Under the pieces are notes generated by a model that was not told the origin of the DNA, made no database searches, and was given only the letters and a program-made list of their open reading frames with translations. Below, piece after piece: positions 47,532 through 57,231 of a stretch of DNA of 64,000 bases (position 1 is the first letter of the stretch; every line of letters begins with the position of its first letter). The stretch spans positions 269,569-333,568 of the forward strand of contig NZ_VLKN01000005.1 of NCBI RefSeq assembly GCF_007830035.1, given 5' to 3'. Both the position numbers and the translations under genes were made by a program. The stretch is from Luteimonas cucumeris (GTDB lineage Bacteria; Pseudomonadota; Gammaproteobacteria; Xanthomonadales; Xanthomonadaceae).

Positions 47532-48059
47532 ATGAAACTGGCACTGGGTTGGCTTCTCGTCGCATGTCTCGCCGGCTGCGCCAGCACGGGGGGATCATCG
47601 TCGGCCGATGTGCAGGTCCAGGTCTCGGACGAGGCCCGGTTCGACACCTACCAGACCTATTCGTGGCTGACCCGGCCCGAGGGCGCGAAGGCGGAAGGCG
47701 CGCAGTTCATCGTCGACGCGATCGATGCGCAACTGCAGCAACGCGGCTGGCGCAAGGCGGAGAACGCCGACATCGCCGTGCGCGTGCAGGTGGCGACCGC
47801 CGATCGGCAGACCATCGAGCCGGTGTACAACGCCGCCGGCGGCGGCTACGGCTGGATGGCCGGGATGGGATCGATGACCACGCGTGCGGTCGCCTACCGC
47901 GAAGGCACGATGGTCGTCGACCTGTTCGATACCGCCAGCAAGCGCGGCGTCTGGCGCGCGACCGTATCGGGTGCCTTGCCGTCCTCGCAGGCGCATACCA
48001 AGGAACTGGTCGATGGCGTGATCCGCGACATGTTCGCGAAGCTGCCGGCCGGATCGTAA
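47532..48059 (+). CDS. DUF4136 family lipoprotein
   Basis: ATG 47532 follows AAGGAG at 10 bases and gives a lipobox (LVACLAGC, Cys about 16). The 175-aa product has the DUF4136 pattern: FDTYQTYSWL, AEGAQFIVDAIDAQLQQRGW, ADIAVRVQVATADRQ and a REGTMVVDLFDTASKRGVWR region near the C-terminus. Proteins of this family are outer-membrane-anchored with unknown function. It follows czcA by 109 bp and converges on cysA (22-bp gap), so it is probably not part of the metal operon. Confidence 0.85.
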   Translation: MKLALGWLLVACLAGCASTGGSSSADVQVQVSDEARFDTYQTYSWLTRPEGAKAEGAQFIVDAIDAQLQQRGWRKAENADIAVRVQVATADRQTIEPVYNAAGGGYGWMAGMGSMTTRAVAYREGTMVVDLFDTASKRGVWRATVSGALPSSQAHTKELVDGVIRDMFAKLPAGS

Positions 48060-48081
48060 TTGCAGGACCGCGCGACCCGGC

Positions 48082-49332
48082 TTAACCCGGGTAGACGCGG
48101 TAACGCTGCAGCTGCAATCCGACGGCACTGCCGATGGCCGGCAGCGGCGTGTCGGATGACGTGGGCAGGTCGAGTTCCAGCAGCCGCGACTGTGTCTGCG
48201 CGCTCAATTCCAGCGTGATGCGGTCGGCGCGCCGATGCACGGCGACGACTTCCGCACGCAGGCCGGCATCGGCCGCGACCAGGGCGATGTCATGCGGCCG
48301 CACGTACAGTTGCGCCGGCATGTTGCCCGCAAGTCCGGCGCGCAGGCGCGATGCCTGGCCTTCGGCCTGGAAATGGCCGTCCTCGATGCGGCCTTCGAGC
48401 CTGTTGGCGCGGCCGATGAAATCGAATACGTAGGCCGAGGCCGGCGCGTTGTAGATTTCGTCCGGCGTGCCGACCTGCTCGATGCGGCCATCCTTGAGTA
48501 CCACCACGCGGTCGGCCAGTTCCAGCGCCTCGTCCTGGTCGTGGGTGACGAACAGCGTGGTCTGCCCGGTCTGGTCGTGCAGGCGGCGCAGCCAGCGGCG
48601 CAGTTCGACGCGGACCTTGGCATCCAGCGCGCCGAAGGGTTCGTCGAGCAGCAGCACGTTCGGGTCGATCGCCAGCGCGCGCGCCAGCGCGACGCGCTGC
48701 TTCTGGCCGCCGGACAGCTGCTCGGGATAACGGTTGCCGAACCCAGGCAGCTGGATCAGCGCCAGCAGTTCGTCGACGCGGCGCGCGATCGTGGCCTTGT
48801 CCGGGCGCCGCCGCCGCGGCCGGCTGCGCAGGCCGAAGGCGATATTCTCGGCCACGGTCATGTGCTTGAACAGCGCGTAGTGCTGAAACACGAAGCCGAC
48901 ATTGCGCTCGCGCAGGCTCAGCCGCGTGGCATCGTCCGCGCCGAACAGGACGCGTCCGCTGTCCGGATGCAGCAGTCCGGCGATCACGCGCAGCAGCGTG
49001 GTCTTGCCGGAGCCGGACGGGCCCAGCAGCGCGACCAGTTCGCCGGACGCGACGTCGAGATCGACCGCATCGAGCGCGGCGACATTGGCGTAGCGTTTGC
49101 TCAGCTGCCGGATGTGCAGGTCGATGCCGGCCGCGGCCGGTCCGTTCGCTCCCGCGGCAGTCGTCGATCGACCGACGCCGCCAAGCGCATCGCCGGCGAT
49201 GTCCGTTCCGGAACCGGTGGGTTGATCGGGCAACGGCATGTCGGGTTTCCGGTGCGAAGGCATGGAAGTCACGCCTGTTGAAAGGAACGTCTCGGATGCA
49301 TCACTTGAGCTACGTTGTGATGTTTCGATCAT
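48082..49332 (-). CDS. cysA: CysA, sulfate/thiosulfate ABC transporter ATP-binding protein
   Basis: The ABC core starts at [21 protein letters not shown] and has Walker [10 protein letters not shown], the LSGGQKQR signature, Walker [13 protein letters not shown] and the H-loop VTHDQDEA. The C-terminal TOBE-like region (VRPHDIALV) fits CysA. The start is uncertain: 49332 (416 aa) lies one base after the cysW stop (TGACATG); ATG 49263 or 49239 would shorten a disordered N-terminal extension that the family lacks. It powers import through CysT and CysW. The gene ends 22 bp from the convergent DUF4136 gene. Confidence 0.9.
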   Translation of the reverse strand: MIETSQRSSSDASETFLSTGVTSMPSHRKPDMPLPDQPTGSGTDIAGDALGGVGRSTTAAGANGPAAAGIDLHIRQLSKRYANVAALDAVDLDVASGELVALLGPSGSGKTTLLRVIAGLLHPDSGRVLFGADDATRLSLRERNVGFVFQHYALFKHMTVAENIAFGLRSRPRRRRPDKATIARRVDELLALIQLPGFGNRYPEQLSGGQKQRVALARALAIDPNVLLLDEPFGALDAKVRVELRRWLRRLHDQTGQTTLFVTHDQDEALELADRVVVLKDGRIEQVGTPDEIYNAPASAYVFDFIGRANRLEGRIEDGHFQAEGQASRLRAGLAGNMPAQLYVRPHDIALVAADAGLRAEVVAVHRRADRITLELSAQTQSRLLELDLPTSSDTPLPAIGSAVGLQLQRYRVYPG

Positions 49333-49333
49333 G

Positions 49334-50176
49334 TCAATGCCGTCGATGTGTCTGTGCAAGTGCGTCGCCGTGGCGCGCCTCGAGCCAGAACTTGATCACC
49401 AGCGTGACCAGCGCCAGCCCGGCCAGCAGCGAAGCCACGGCGAACGCGGCGGTACTGTCGAACTCGTTGTAGAGGATCTCGATATGCAGCGGCAGCGTGT
49501 TGGTCAGGCCGCGGATGTGGCCCGACACCACCGACACCGCGCCGAACTCGCCCATGGCGCGCGCGCCGCACAGCAGCACGCCGTACAGCAGGCCCCACTT
49601 GATATTGGGCAACGTCACGCGACGGAACATGGTCCAGGCACCGGCGCCGAGAGACCGCGCTGCCAGTTCCTCGTCGCTGCCCTGCTGCTGCATCAGCGGG
49701 ATCAGTTCGCGCACCACGAACGGGAAGGTGATGAACAGCGTCGCCAGCACGATGCCCGGCCGCGCGAACAGGATCTTGATTCCGTAATGTTCCAGCACCG
49801 GTGCGAACCAGCCACCGGAACCGAACAGCAGTACCAGGCACAGGCCGGCGACCACCGGCGACACCGCGAACGGCAGGTCGATCAGCGCCAGCAGCAACCG
49901 CTTGCCGCGGAACTCGAATCGCGTCAGCGCCCACGCCGCGAGCAGGCCGAACACCGCATTGACCGGGATCACGATCGCCGCGGTGAACAGGGTCAGCCGC
50001 AGCGCGGCAAGCGCATCGGGCTCGACCAGCGCCGCGAACCAGGTCCTGATGCCCTCCGCGAATGCTGCACCGAGCACCATCAGCAAGGGCAACACCACCA
50101 GCAGGGCCATCGATACGATCGCCAGCGCGATCAGCAGCCAGCGCAACCAGCGTGGCTCGTGCAGCGCGTCATGCAT
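49334..50176 (-). CDS. cysW: CysW, sulfate/thiosulfate ABC transporter permease
   Basis: I use ATG 50176 ([10 protein letters not shown]) with GGAG about 10 bases upstream; ATG 50200 would add eight residues. The 280-aa protein has six hydrophobic segments, with [17 protein letters not shown] and the EAA-loop sequence [24 protein letters not shown] that contacts Cys[18 protein letters not shown] and [11 protein letters not shown] are typical of CysW. It forms the import channel with CysT. The upstream 692-bp gap with a large repeat separates it from cysT. Confidence 0.94.
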   Translation of the reverse strand: MHDALHEPRWLRWLLIALAIVSMALLVVLPLLMVLGAAFAEGIRTWFAALVEPDALAALRLTLFTAAIVIPVNAVFGLLAAWALTRFEFRGKRLLLALIDLPFAVSPVVAGLCLVLLFGSGGWFAPVLEHYGIKILFARPGIVLATLFITFPFVVRELIPLMQQQGSDEELAARSLGAGAWTMFRRVTLPNIKWGLLYGVLLCGARAMGEFGAVSVVSGHIRGLTNTLPLHIEILYNEFDSTAAFAVASLLAGLALVTLVIKFWLEARHGDALAQTHRRH

Positions 50177-50868
50177 AGGGCATTGCTCCGTGAGGAGCAT
50201 TGGTTTGAGTGGTCATTTCGGTGAAAGGGAGGGCCGAGTGAATCCGCCTCTCGCTATTTGTCTGAGCGCTGAGCCTGTTGCCAGACCCGAAGGGCGCCGC
50301 ACATGGATGTGCGGCGTTTTCCGACCGAGCCAGGATGGCGAGTCGGAAAATCCCGACGGACTGTCCAATCGCCGGATTGACGTGTCGGGGAGGGCCCTTT
50401 CTTTTGGTTACTTTTCTTTGGGCCATCAAAGAAAAGTGACCCGACCGTTTCAGCGGTCGGAAGCTTTTGCTTTCCAATTGGTAGGGCAGGTGCAGTTGCC
50501 TTGGCTTGGTAGCAGCAAAGGCTTCCGCCTTGCGGCGGGTCACTTTCTTTGCTGGCCCAAAGAAAGTAACCAAAGAAAGGGCCTTCCCCGACAGAGCTCC
50601 CGTGCAAGCGTGAAGTGGCGCGGGGATTTTCCGACTCGCCTTTTGCCTTCGGCAAAAGACCGGCCCGTGCCAGCGGCGCGGGCGTTCGCCGGTGCGCGAG
50701 CCAATGGCTCGCAAGCAGCACCGCCTCACCCATGGCTCGGTCGGAAAACGGCGCACATCCTGTGCGCCGCCCTCCGGGTCTAGGGAGTACGCCGGGTGTC
50801 CGAGAGAAAAAGAAACGGCATTCGCCGTAACGTGCGATCGACGGCTTTCAGTGCCCGGGATTGTCAAA
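50177..50868. other. 692-bp interruption between cysT and cysW
   Basis: Sulfate permease genes usually abut or overlap, but here cysT (ending 50869) and cysW are separated by 692 bp. Most of it (50284-50780) is a large imperfect palindrome, listed separately. The flanks (50177-50283 and 50781-50868) show no gene. Short open frames here have an unusual composition and no ribosome site and look like by-products of the repeat. Confidence 0.75.
50284..50780. repeat. large imperfect palindromic repeat element (~500 bp) between cysT and cysW
   Basis: The left arm (50284-50443) is mirrored by the right arm (50536-50780) in inverted orientation. Shared blocks include GACCCGAAGGGCGCCGC with CGCCGCCCTCCGGGTC; TTTTCCGACCGAGCCA with TGGCTCGGTCGGAAAA; GGCGAGTCGGAAAATCCC with GGGATTTTCCGACTCGCC; GGTTACTTTTCTTTGGGCC with GGCCCAAAGAAAGTAACC. 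The right arm has about 85 extra bases (about 50641-50731), including hairpins TTTTGCCTTCGGCAAAAG-like and GCGAGCC-AATG-GCTCGC-like. The centre loop is about 92 bases. Such repeats recur in Xanthomonadaceae genomes and are often called as false proteins. It may fold strongly in the operon mRNA. Confidence 0.8.
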
Positions 50869-51741
50869 TCACTCACGACCACGCCCCCTGCGCTCATGCG
50901 CAAACAACATCGGAATCGCATTGATCGCCAGCAAACACACGAACGACGCCGCCAGCAGCAACGCGGCGATCGCGATCGCGCCGTTGTAGTCGTACTCCTC
51001 CAGCCGGATCGTGATCAGCAGCGGTGCGATCTCGGTCTTGTAGGGCAGGTTGCCGGCGATGAAGATCACCGAGCCGTATTCCCCGAGCCCGCGTGCGAAC
51101 GCCAGCGAGAAGCCGGTCAGCAGCGCCGGCAGCAATTCCGGCAGCACGACCCGGCGCAGGGTCGTCAACCGGCTGGCGCCGAGCGATACCGCGGCTTCTT
51201 CCTGTTCGCGCCCCAGCGCTTCCAGCACCGGCTGCACGGTGCGCACCGCGAACGGCAGGCCGATGAACACCAGCGCGATGACGATGCCGGCCGGCGCATA
51301 GGCGATCTTGAGCCCGGCCGGTTCCAGCCAGCGCCCCACCCATCCATTGCCTGAATAGATCGCGGTCAGTGCGATGCCGGCGACCGCGGTCGGCAGCGCG
51401 AACGGCAGGTCGACCAGCGCGTCGAGCAGGCGCCTTCCCGGAAAGCGGTAACGCACCACCACCCAGGCCACCAGCGCACCGGCCACCAGCGCCAGCAGCG
51501 CGGCGATGAATGCCGCACCGAAACTGAGCTTGAGCGAAGCCTGCACGCGCGGGTCCTGGATCGCACGCAGCCAGCCTTCCGCGCCGAGGCCGGCGGCGCG
51601 CACCGCCAATGCCGCCAACGGCAGCAGCACGATCACGCCCAGCCATGCCATGCCGAAGCCGAGGCTGATGCCGAAGCCGGGCAGCGGCCGACGTCCGCGC
51701 GGTGCGGGCAGCGATGACATGGAAAGCGCCTGTGCGTTCAT
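50869..51741 (-). CDS. cysT: CysT (CysU), sulfate/thiosulfate ABC transporter permease
   Basis: The 290-aa protein has six hydrophobic segments. RLLDALVDLPFALPTAVAG and the EAA-loop AAVSLGASRLTTLRRVVLPE are seen, and GLGEYGSVIFIAGNLPYKTE is a typical CysT segment. It pairs with CysW to make the channel. ATG 51741 lies 30 bp after the sulfate-binding protein stop; ATG 51720 is also possible. No strong ribosome site is seen for either. A repeat element follows the stop. Confidence 0.94.
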   Translation of the reverse strand: MNAQALSMSSLPAPRGRRPLPGFGISLGFGMAWLGVIVLLPLAALAVRAAGLGAEGWLRAIQDPRVQASLKLSFGAAFIAALLALVAGALVAWVVVRYRFPGRRLLDALVDLPFALPTAVAGIALTAIYSGNGWVGRWLEPAGLKIAYAPAGIVIALVFIGLPFAVRTVQPVLEALGREQEEAAVSLGASRLTTLRRVVLPELLPALLTGFSLAFARGLGEYGSVIFIAGNLPYKTEIAPLLITIRLEEYDYNGAIAIAALLLAASFVCLLAINAIPMLFAHERRGRGRE

Positions 51742-51771
51742 GGATGGCTTCGCGCGACTCGCTGTCCCGGG

Positions 51772-52776
51772 TTACTTGGGCTGGTAGATCTGGTCGAAGA
51801 AACCGCCGTCGGCGAAGTGCTGCGCCTGTGCCTTCTTCCAGCCACCGAACGCGTTGTCGATGGTCACCTGCCGCACCCGCGGGAAGCGCGCGAGTTCGGC
51901 CGTGGGCACCTTGTCGGATTCCGCGGGGCGATAGCCGTGCTTCGCGGCCAGGCGTTGGCCTTCCGGCGAGTACAGGAAGCGCAGGTAGGCTTCGGCCTGC
52001 CTGCGCGTGCCGTGCTTGTCGACGTTGCGGTCGATCCAGGCCACCGGCGGCTCGGCCTTGATGCTCAGCGACGGCACCACGATCTCGAACCTGTCGCGGC
52101 TGCCTGGTTCCGCCAGTGCCAGCAACGCCTCGTTTTCCCACGCCAGCAGTACATCGCCGATGCCGCGTTCGACGAACGTGGTGGTCGAACCGCGCGCGCC
52201 GGTATCCAGCACCGGTACGTTGCGGAACAGGCGCGCGAGGTAGTCGATGACCTTGTCGGCCTGGCGATATTCCTTCGACGCCCACGCCCACGCGGCGAGA
52301 TAGTTCCAGCGTGCGCCACCGGACGTTTTCGGATTGGGTGTGATCACCGCGACGCCGGGCCTGGCCAGGTCACCCCAGTCGCGGATCTGCTTCGGGTTGC
52401 CCTTGCGTACCAGGAAAACAATCGTCGAGGTGTATGGTGCGCTGTTGTGCGGCAGGCGCGACTGCCAGTTGGCGGGCAGCAGGTTCGACTTCTCGGCGAT
52501 CGCATCGATATCGGCCGCCAGCGCCAGCGTGACCACGTCGGCTTCGAGGCCGTCGATCACCGAACGCGCCTGCTTGCCGGAGCCGCCGTGCGAGGCACGG
52601 ATCTTCAAGGCCTCGCCGTTCTGCTGCTGCCATTGCGCGGCGAACTTTTCGTTGACCTCGGCATAGAACTCGCGGGTCGGATCGTAGGAAACATTGAGCA
52701 GCACCACGTCCCTCGCGTTCGCATGGCCAGCGAGCAGGGTGGCGCCGAGCATCAGGGTATGCAGGAAAGTCTTCAT
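51772..52776 (-). CDS. sbp: periplasmic sulfate-binding protein
   Basis: ATG 52776 opens a signal peptide ([21 protein letters not shown], about 21 residues). The 334-aa product has the family start [65 protein letters not shown] and the end DGGFFDQIY. It binds sulfate (or thiosulfate) and delivers it to CysTW. The upstream porin gene ends 19 bp before, so both belong to one operon. Sbp and CysP are hard to tell apart by eye, and I use sbp for the sulfate-binding type. Confidence 0.93.
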   Translation of the reverse strand: MKTFLHTLMLGATLLAGHANARDVVLLNVSYDPTREFYAEVNEKFAAQWQQQNGEALKIRASHGGSGKQARSVIDGLEADVVTLALAADIDAIAEKSNLLPANWQSRLPHNSAPYTSTIVFLVRKGNPKQIRDWGDLARPGVAVITPNPKTSGGARWNYLAAWAWASKEYRQADKVIDYLARLFRNVPVLDTGARGSTTTFVERGIGDVLLAWENEALLALAEPGSRDRFEIVVPSLSIKAEPPVAWIDRNVDKHGTRRQAEAYLRFLYSPEGQRLAAKHGYRPAESDKVPTAELARFPRVRQVTIDNAFGGWKKAQAQHFADGGFFDQIYQPK

Positions 52777-52795
52777 GAGGTGCCTGTCGAGGGGG

Positions 52796-54253
52796 TCAGA
52801 AGGAAAACTGCGCGCGGGTGAAGAAGGCTTTCTCGTCCTCGCGGTCGCCGGCTTCCGGCGCGCCGCCTTCGAATCGGGTATGCGTGTAATTGGCAACCAG
52901 TTTGAAATTACCGGTCAGATACCAGTTCAGGGCCAGGCCCCAACTACTGGCTTGCGATGCGGCGGTCGCAGGGTCGGCGAAGAGCGGGAATGCGTCGTCG
53001 TCGACATCGAGTACGCCATAACGCGCCACCAGTTCCAATGCGCCCCAGCCTGCACCATCCGTCGTAAAAGCTTGGTTAGGCCGGGACACGCCCTTGTAGC
53101 TGGCGTCCTCGCCGGTGAGTACCCAGCTCGTGGACAGTTGCCATGCGCGGTGGTCGAAGGTGTCGCGTGTGCCGCCGGCAGGCAGCACCACCACCTGTTC
53201 CGAACGGATGTACTCGGCGAACAGGCCGAAGGCGTTGCGGTAGTAGTAGGCCTGCGGCGACCAGCGGGTGTGCTTGCCGTCCGCGGCGACCGCACCGCGA
53301 TAGTGGAAAAACATGTCCTGGCCCGGGGTGCGATAGCGTGGCAGGAAGGCGTTGCCGCTGCCGCGCTTGTCGCCGCTGCTGCCGGCGATGCCGAAACCCA
53401 GTCCGGACAGGGCATTGCCGGCGTGCTTCCACGGCTGTGCGAACACGCGCGCGGCCACTTCGAATTCGTTGTCGGGATTGGTGGTGGCGCCATCGCGGCC
53501 GTCGGGCGCGCCGTTGTAGACGCCCAGCGCGTAGTTTGTGGTCGCATTCGCGATCTCACCCTGCAGTTGCAGGCCGATGTCGCGTCCCGGCGCGAGCTCG
53601 CCGGGCAGGCCGAGTTCGACCTGCGACAGTGCATTGCTCGATTGCAGGCGTTCCAGTCCGACCGGGGTCTTGCTCTTGCCGATGCGCAGCGCCGCACGCG
53701 GATCGAACTGCAGGTCGAGCCAGGCATCGAGCAGGCTGGCATTGTCGCCGGCGAGTTCAGGGGTGATGCGAAACCCGACCAGCGAACCCCAGTTGCCTTC
53801 GATCGTCGGTTCGACCCGGCGCAGCAGGAAGCCGTCGTCCTGAGGATTGCGCGTGTCGTTGATGAAGAAGCGGCCGTCGCCTTGCACCAGGCCTTTGAAC
53901 CTGATCTCGACGTCGCCCGGCGCAGGCGATTTCACTGACAGCCCCTTGCTGGCGCTGAGGCTGACGGTCGTCGTGCTGGCGGCCTTCGCGGGCGCTTCCT
54001 CCGCCTGCAGTTCCAGCTTGCGCTCGATCACGCGCAGGCGCTGGTCGAGGTTGGCGGCATTCGCCACGCCTTCGTCCGAAGCGTCGTCACCGGTAGCGAT
54101 GGAGGCGGTGCCGAGTCGCTGTTCGATGGCCTGCAGCCGGCGTGCGAGTTCCTCGACCGAAGGCGGCTTCGATTGCGCATGCGCGAGCGACGTGGACAGG
54201 GCGAGCGTGATGGCCGCGATCAGTGATGATCGCGGCGGCCATGCGTGGGACAT
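52796..54253 (-). CDS. OprP/OprO-type anion-selective porin
   Basis: ATG 54253 has AGGAG 8 bases upstream and begins a signal peptide (ending AHAQS, about residue 26). The 485-aa product has a short coiled-coil ([16 protein letters not shown] and [16 protein letters not shown]) followed by a 16-strand-type barrel of the phosphate-selective porin family: [61 protein letters not shown] and the terminal RAQFSF. Its place as first gene before sbp-cysTWA suggests it passes sulfate rather than phosphate; that is inference. Confidence 0.9.
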   Translation of the reverse strand: MSHAWPPRSSLIAAITLALSTSLAHAQSKPPSVEELARRLQAIEQRLGTASIATGDDASDEGVANAANLDQRLRVIERKLELQAEEAPAKAASTTTVSLSASKGLSVKSPAPGDVEIRFKGLVQGDGRFFINDTRNPQDDGFLLRRVEPTIEGNWGSLVGFRITPELAGDNASLLDAWLDLQFDPRAALRIGKSKTPVGLERLQSSNALSQVELGLPGELAPGRDIGLQLQGEIANATTNYALGVYNGAPDGRDGATTNPDNEFEVAARVFAQPWKHAGNALSGLGFGIAGSSGDKRGSGNAFLPRYRTPGQDMFFHYRGAVAADGKHTRWSPQAYYYRNAFGLFAEYIRSEQVVVLPAGGTRDTFDHRAWQLSTSWVLTGEDASYKGVSRPNQAFTTDGAGWGALELVARYGVLDVDDDAFPLFADPATAASQASSWGLALNWYLTGNFKLVANYTHTRFEGGAPEAGDREDEKAFFTRAQFSF

Positions 54254-54432
54254 GGTGAGACTCCTCGATGCGTGCGGGGGAGTGGGAAATCCGGTGACAG
54301 CCATGGCCGGCCCGTGTGGTCGGCCGACGCGCGGTCTAACCCCTACATCGATCGTGGACCAGCGTTGGCGGTGCTGTTCCCGGCATGCCGTCGAGATGGC
54401 TGAACTGGTGCGTCATCGTCGGGATCGCTGCT

Positions 54433-55410
54433 TCAGGCCACGGCCGGCTGCGGGCTGAGCGCTTCCAGCCACGCATCGTCCGACCCTTCGGCGATGCCTT
54501 CGAACAGGAAGGTCGACAGGTAGCGTTCGCCGGTATCGGGCAGCGTCGCCAGCAGCACCGATCCTTCGGGTGCGTGTTGTGCGACCTGCAGCGCGGCGGC
54601 GACGGTGGCGCCGGCTGAAATGCCGACCAACAGGCCTTCCTCGGTGGCGAGGCGGCGCGCGGTGTCGCGTGCGGCGACATCGTCGATCGCGCGGATCTCG
54701 TCGATGACGCCGCGATCGAGCACCGCCGGGACAAAGTCCGGCGTCCAGCCCTGGATCTTGTGCGGCTGCCATTCCTTGCCATCGAGCAGCGATGCACCGG
54801 CCGGTTCGGACGCGATGATGCGCACTTCGGGGCGCGCCACTTTCAACACCTGGCCGACGCCGGTCACGGTGCCGCCGGTGCCCCAGCCGCTGACGAAATA
54901 ATCCAGTCGCCTGCCGGCGAAATCGCGCAGGATTTCCGCGGCGGTGGTCTGGCGGTGATAGGCAGGATTGGCCGGGTTCTCGAACTGGCGCGCCAGGAAC
55001 CAGCCGTGCTGCTGCGCCAGTTCCGCGGCCTTGCGCACCATGCCGGTGCCGCGCTCGGCGGCCGGCGTCAGTATCACCTTCGCGCCATAGGCGCGCATCA
55101 GCTTGCGCCGTTCGATCGAGAAGGTTTCGGTCATCACCGCCACGAACGGATAACCGCGCGCGGCGGCGACCATCGCCAACGCGACGCCGGTGTTGCCGGA
55201 GGTTGCCTCGACGATCGTCTGGCCCGGCTTCAGCGCGCCGCTGCGTTCGGCATCGAGCACGATCGCCAGCGCCAGGCGGTCCTTGACCGAGCCGCCGGGG
55301 TTGAACGATTCGACCTTGGCGTACAGCGCCACGTGCTTCGGCGCCAGCCGGTTGAGCCTGACGATGGGCGTATTGCCGATGGTGTCGAGGATGCTGTCGT
55401 GAAGGGCCAT
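54433..55410 (-). CDS. cysK: CysK, cysteine synthase A (O-acetylserine sulfhydrylase)
   Basis: ATG 55410 follows GAGG at 5 bases; an ATG at 55443 is less likely. The 325-aa protein has the PLP Lys in NPGGSVKDRLA (about K43), the substrate loop TSGNTGVALA, FENPANPAYHRQTTAAEI and GTGGTVTGVGQVLK, then SEPAGASLL and GISAGATVAAAL. It joins sulfide to O-acetylserine to make cysteine. It lies downstream of cysG on the same strand with a 135-bp gap. Confidence 0.94.
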   Translation of the reverse strand: MALHDSILDTIGNTPIVRLNRLAPKHVALYAKVESFNPGGSVKDRLALAIVLDAERSGALKPGQTIVEATSGNTGVALAMVAAARGYPFVAVMTETFSIERRKLMRAYGAKVILTPAAERGTGMVRKAAELAQQHGWFLARQFENPANPAYHRQTTAAEILRDFAGRRLDYFVSGWGTGGTVTGVGQVLKVARPEVRIIASEPAGASLLDGKEWQPHKIQGWTPDFVPAVLDRGVIDEIRAIDDVAARDTARRLATEEGLLVGISAGATVAAALQVAQHAPEGSVLLATLPDTGERYLSTFLFEGIAEGSDDAWLEALSPQPAVA

Positions 55411-55545
55411 GGGAACCTCGGTGGTAGCGATGTGTGTCGTCACCCCGGAGAAAGGCCGGGGCGATTGCTTGTGGCTGGGCTGGTCAGGAACAACAGCGAA
55501 GCGTGTTTCGGATTTCGCCGGACTGACATGAGTGCCGCGGGATGT

Positions 55546-56994
55546 TCACGCGGCCTTCTCCAGCCGCGGTTGCGGCGTGGCCTGCAAGGGCTTGTCGCCG
55601 AACCAGTGCAGCTCATCGGCCAGTGCCGCCACCTCGCCGACGATCAGCAGGGCCGGCGAGTGGACTTCGTGCGCCAGCGCGCTTTCGGCGAGTTGCAACA
55701 GCCTTCCGGTGACCACGCGCTGGTCGTCGCGCGATCCATTCTCGATCAGCGCGAACGGTGTCTCCGGAGAACGTCCATGCGCGATCAATTGCGACTGCAG
55801 CGTGTCCAGCAGCGCCACACCCATGTAGACCGCCAGCGTCTGCCGCTCCTGCGCCAGTGCGCGCCAGTCGAGCATGTCCAGCGAATCCTGGCCGTGCGCG
55901 GTGACCAGCCGCAGCGACTGCGCGTGGTCGCGATGGGTCAGCGGTATGCCGGCATGGGCAGCGCAAGCCAGCGCCGCGGTGATGCCGGGCACCACTTCGT
56001 AGTCGATGCCGTGCGCGCGCAACACCTGCAGTTCCTCGCCGCCGCGACCGAACACGAACGGATCGCCGCCCTTCAGGCGCACCACGCGCTGGCCGGCGCG
56101 CGCGCGCGCCAGCATCAGCGCGTGGATGCCGTGCTGGCCGATGCCGTGGTCGCCGGCCTGCTTGCCGACCTCGATGCGCTCGGCGTCGCGTCGTGCCAGT
56201 TGCAGCACTTCGTCGCTGACCAGGCGATCGTGCAGGATCACGTCCGCTTCGTTGAGCGCGCGCAGGCCGCGCAGCGTCAGCAGGCCAGGATCGCCGGGGC
56301 CGGCGCCGACCAGCACCACCGAGCCGGCCGAGGTGCGCGTCGTGTCCGCAGCGATGGCCGCGTCGAACACCTGTTGCGCACGCCGCGTGCGCTGCTGGCG
56401 CAGCAGTCGCGGCAACGGACCAGCCAGCAGCCGGTCGAAGAAGCGACGGCGCTGCGCAACATCGGGGAGCGTCCGACGGATGCGCTCGCGTTCGCGGGCC
56501 AGCAGCCGGGCGAGCGTGCCGAGCGACGCGTCGAACTGCGTTTCCAGCATTTCGCGCAGGTGACGGGTCAGCATCGGCGCGCCGCCGCCGCTGGAGATGG
56601 CGATCTGCACGGGGCCGCGTTCGATCCGCGCCGGCACATGGAACGCCGACAGTGCGGCGTCGTCGACCACGTTGACCCAGACCCGCCGAGCATCGCCGGC
56701 AGCGGCGACGGCACGGTTGGTCGTGGTGTCGTCGGTGGCGGCGATCGCCAGCCAGGCGCCGTCGAGCCAGGCCGGATCGAAAGGACCACGGTGATAACGG
56801 ACATGTCCGGTTGCGGCCAGCCGCGCCAACGCCGGTTCCAGCGCGGGTGCGCCGACCGCCACTTGGGCGCCGGCGTCGAGCAGCGCCCGCACCTTGCGGC
56901 GGGCGACGCTGCCGCCGCCCACCACCAGCACCGCGCGACCGCGCAGGTCGGCGAACAGGGGATACAGCGGCGCGGCGGAAGGATCGGTGGACAT
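55546..56994 (-). CDS. cysG: CysG, siroheme synthase (multifunctional)
   Basis: ATG 56994 starts the family sequence ([17 protein letters not shown]). The 482-aa protein joins an N-terminal precorrin-2 dehydrogenase/sirohydrochlorin ferrochelatase part ([20 protein letters not shown] near residue 25, [16 protein letters not shown] near 135) to a C-terminal uroporphyrinogen-III methyltransferase part ([18 protein letters not shown] near 230, [40 protein letters not shown]). It makes siroheme, the cofactor of CysI found in this locus. It diverges from cysB. Confidence 0.94.
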   Translation of the reverse strand: MSTDPSAAPLYPLFADLRGRAVLVVGGGSVARRKVRALLDAGAQVAVGAPALEPALARLAATGHVRYHRGPFDPAWLDGAWLAIAATDDTTTNRAVAAAGDARRVWVNVVDDAALSAFHVPARIERGPVQIAISSGGGAPMLTRHLREMLETQFDASLGTLARLLARERERIRRTLPDVAQRRRFFDRLLAGPLPRLLRQQRTRRAQQVFDAAIAADTTRTSAGSVVLVGAGPGDPGLLTLRGLRALNEADVILHDRLVSDEVLQLARRDAERIEVGKQAGDHGIGQHGIHALMLARARAGQRVVRLKGGDPFVFGRGGEELQVLRAHGIDYEVVPGITAALACAAHAGIPLTHRDHAQSLRLVTAHGQDSLDMLDWRALAQERQTLAVYMGVALLDTLQSQLIAHGRSPETPFALIENGSRDDQRVVTGRLLQLAESALAHEVHSPALLIVGEVAALADELHWFGDKPLQATPQPRLEKAA

Positions 56995-57231
56995 GGCTGC
57001 GACGCTAAGGGCGCCGGCCGTGCCGGGGAAATGGCGTGGCGGTCTGTGCTCATGCGCTTTCGGCATAAGCGCCGGTGCTGGACAGGCGCACACTGTCCGG
57101 GTATGTTCATCCCTGCATCCGGATAAAGCGATGGATAGTCATGACCGGTTACGGCCAGCCAATGTCGAAGTGTTGTCGTGGCGCACGCACTGCCTGCCGC
57201 CACGCTTCGTCCTTGCCAGGAACCCGCCGTC

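Noticed and set aside
50254..50921. Several open frames (70-293 codons) in the cysT-cysW gap
   Set aside because: They lie in the palindromic repeat on both strands, have no ribosome site and are typical false calls of this repeat family.
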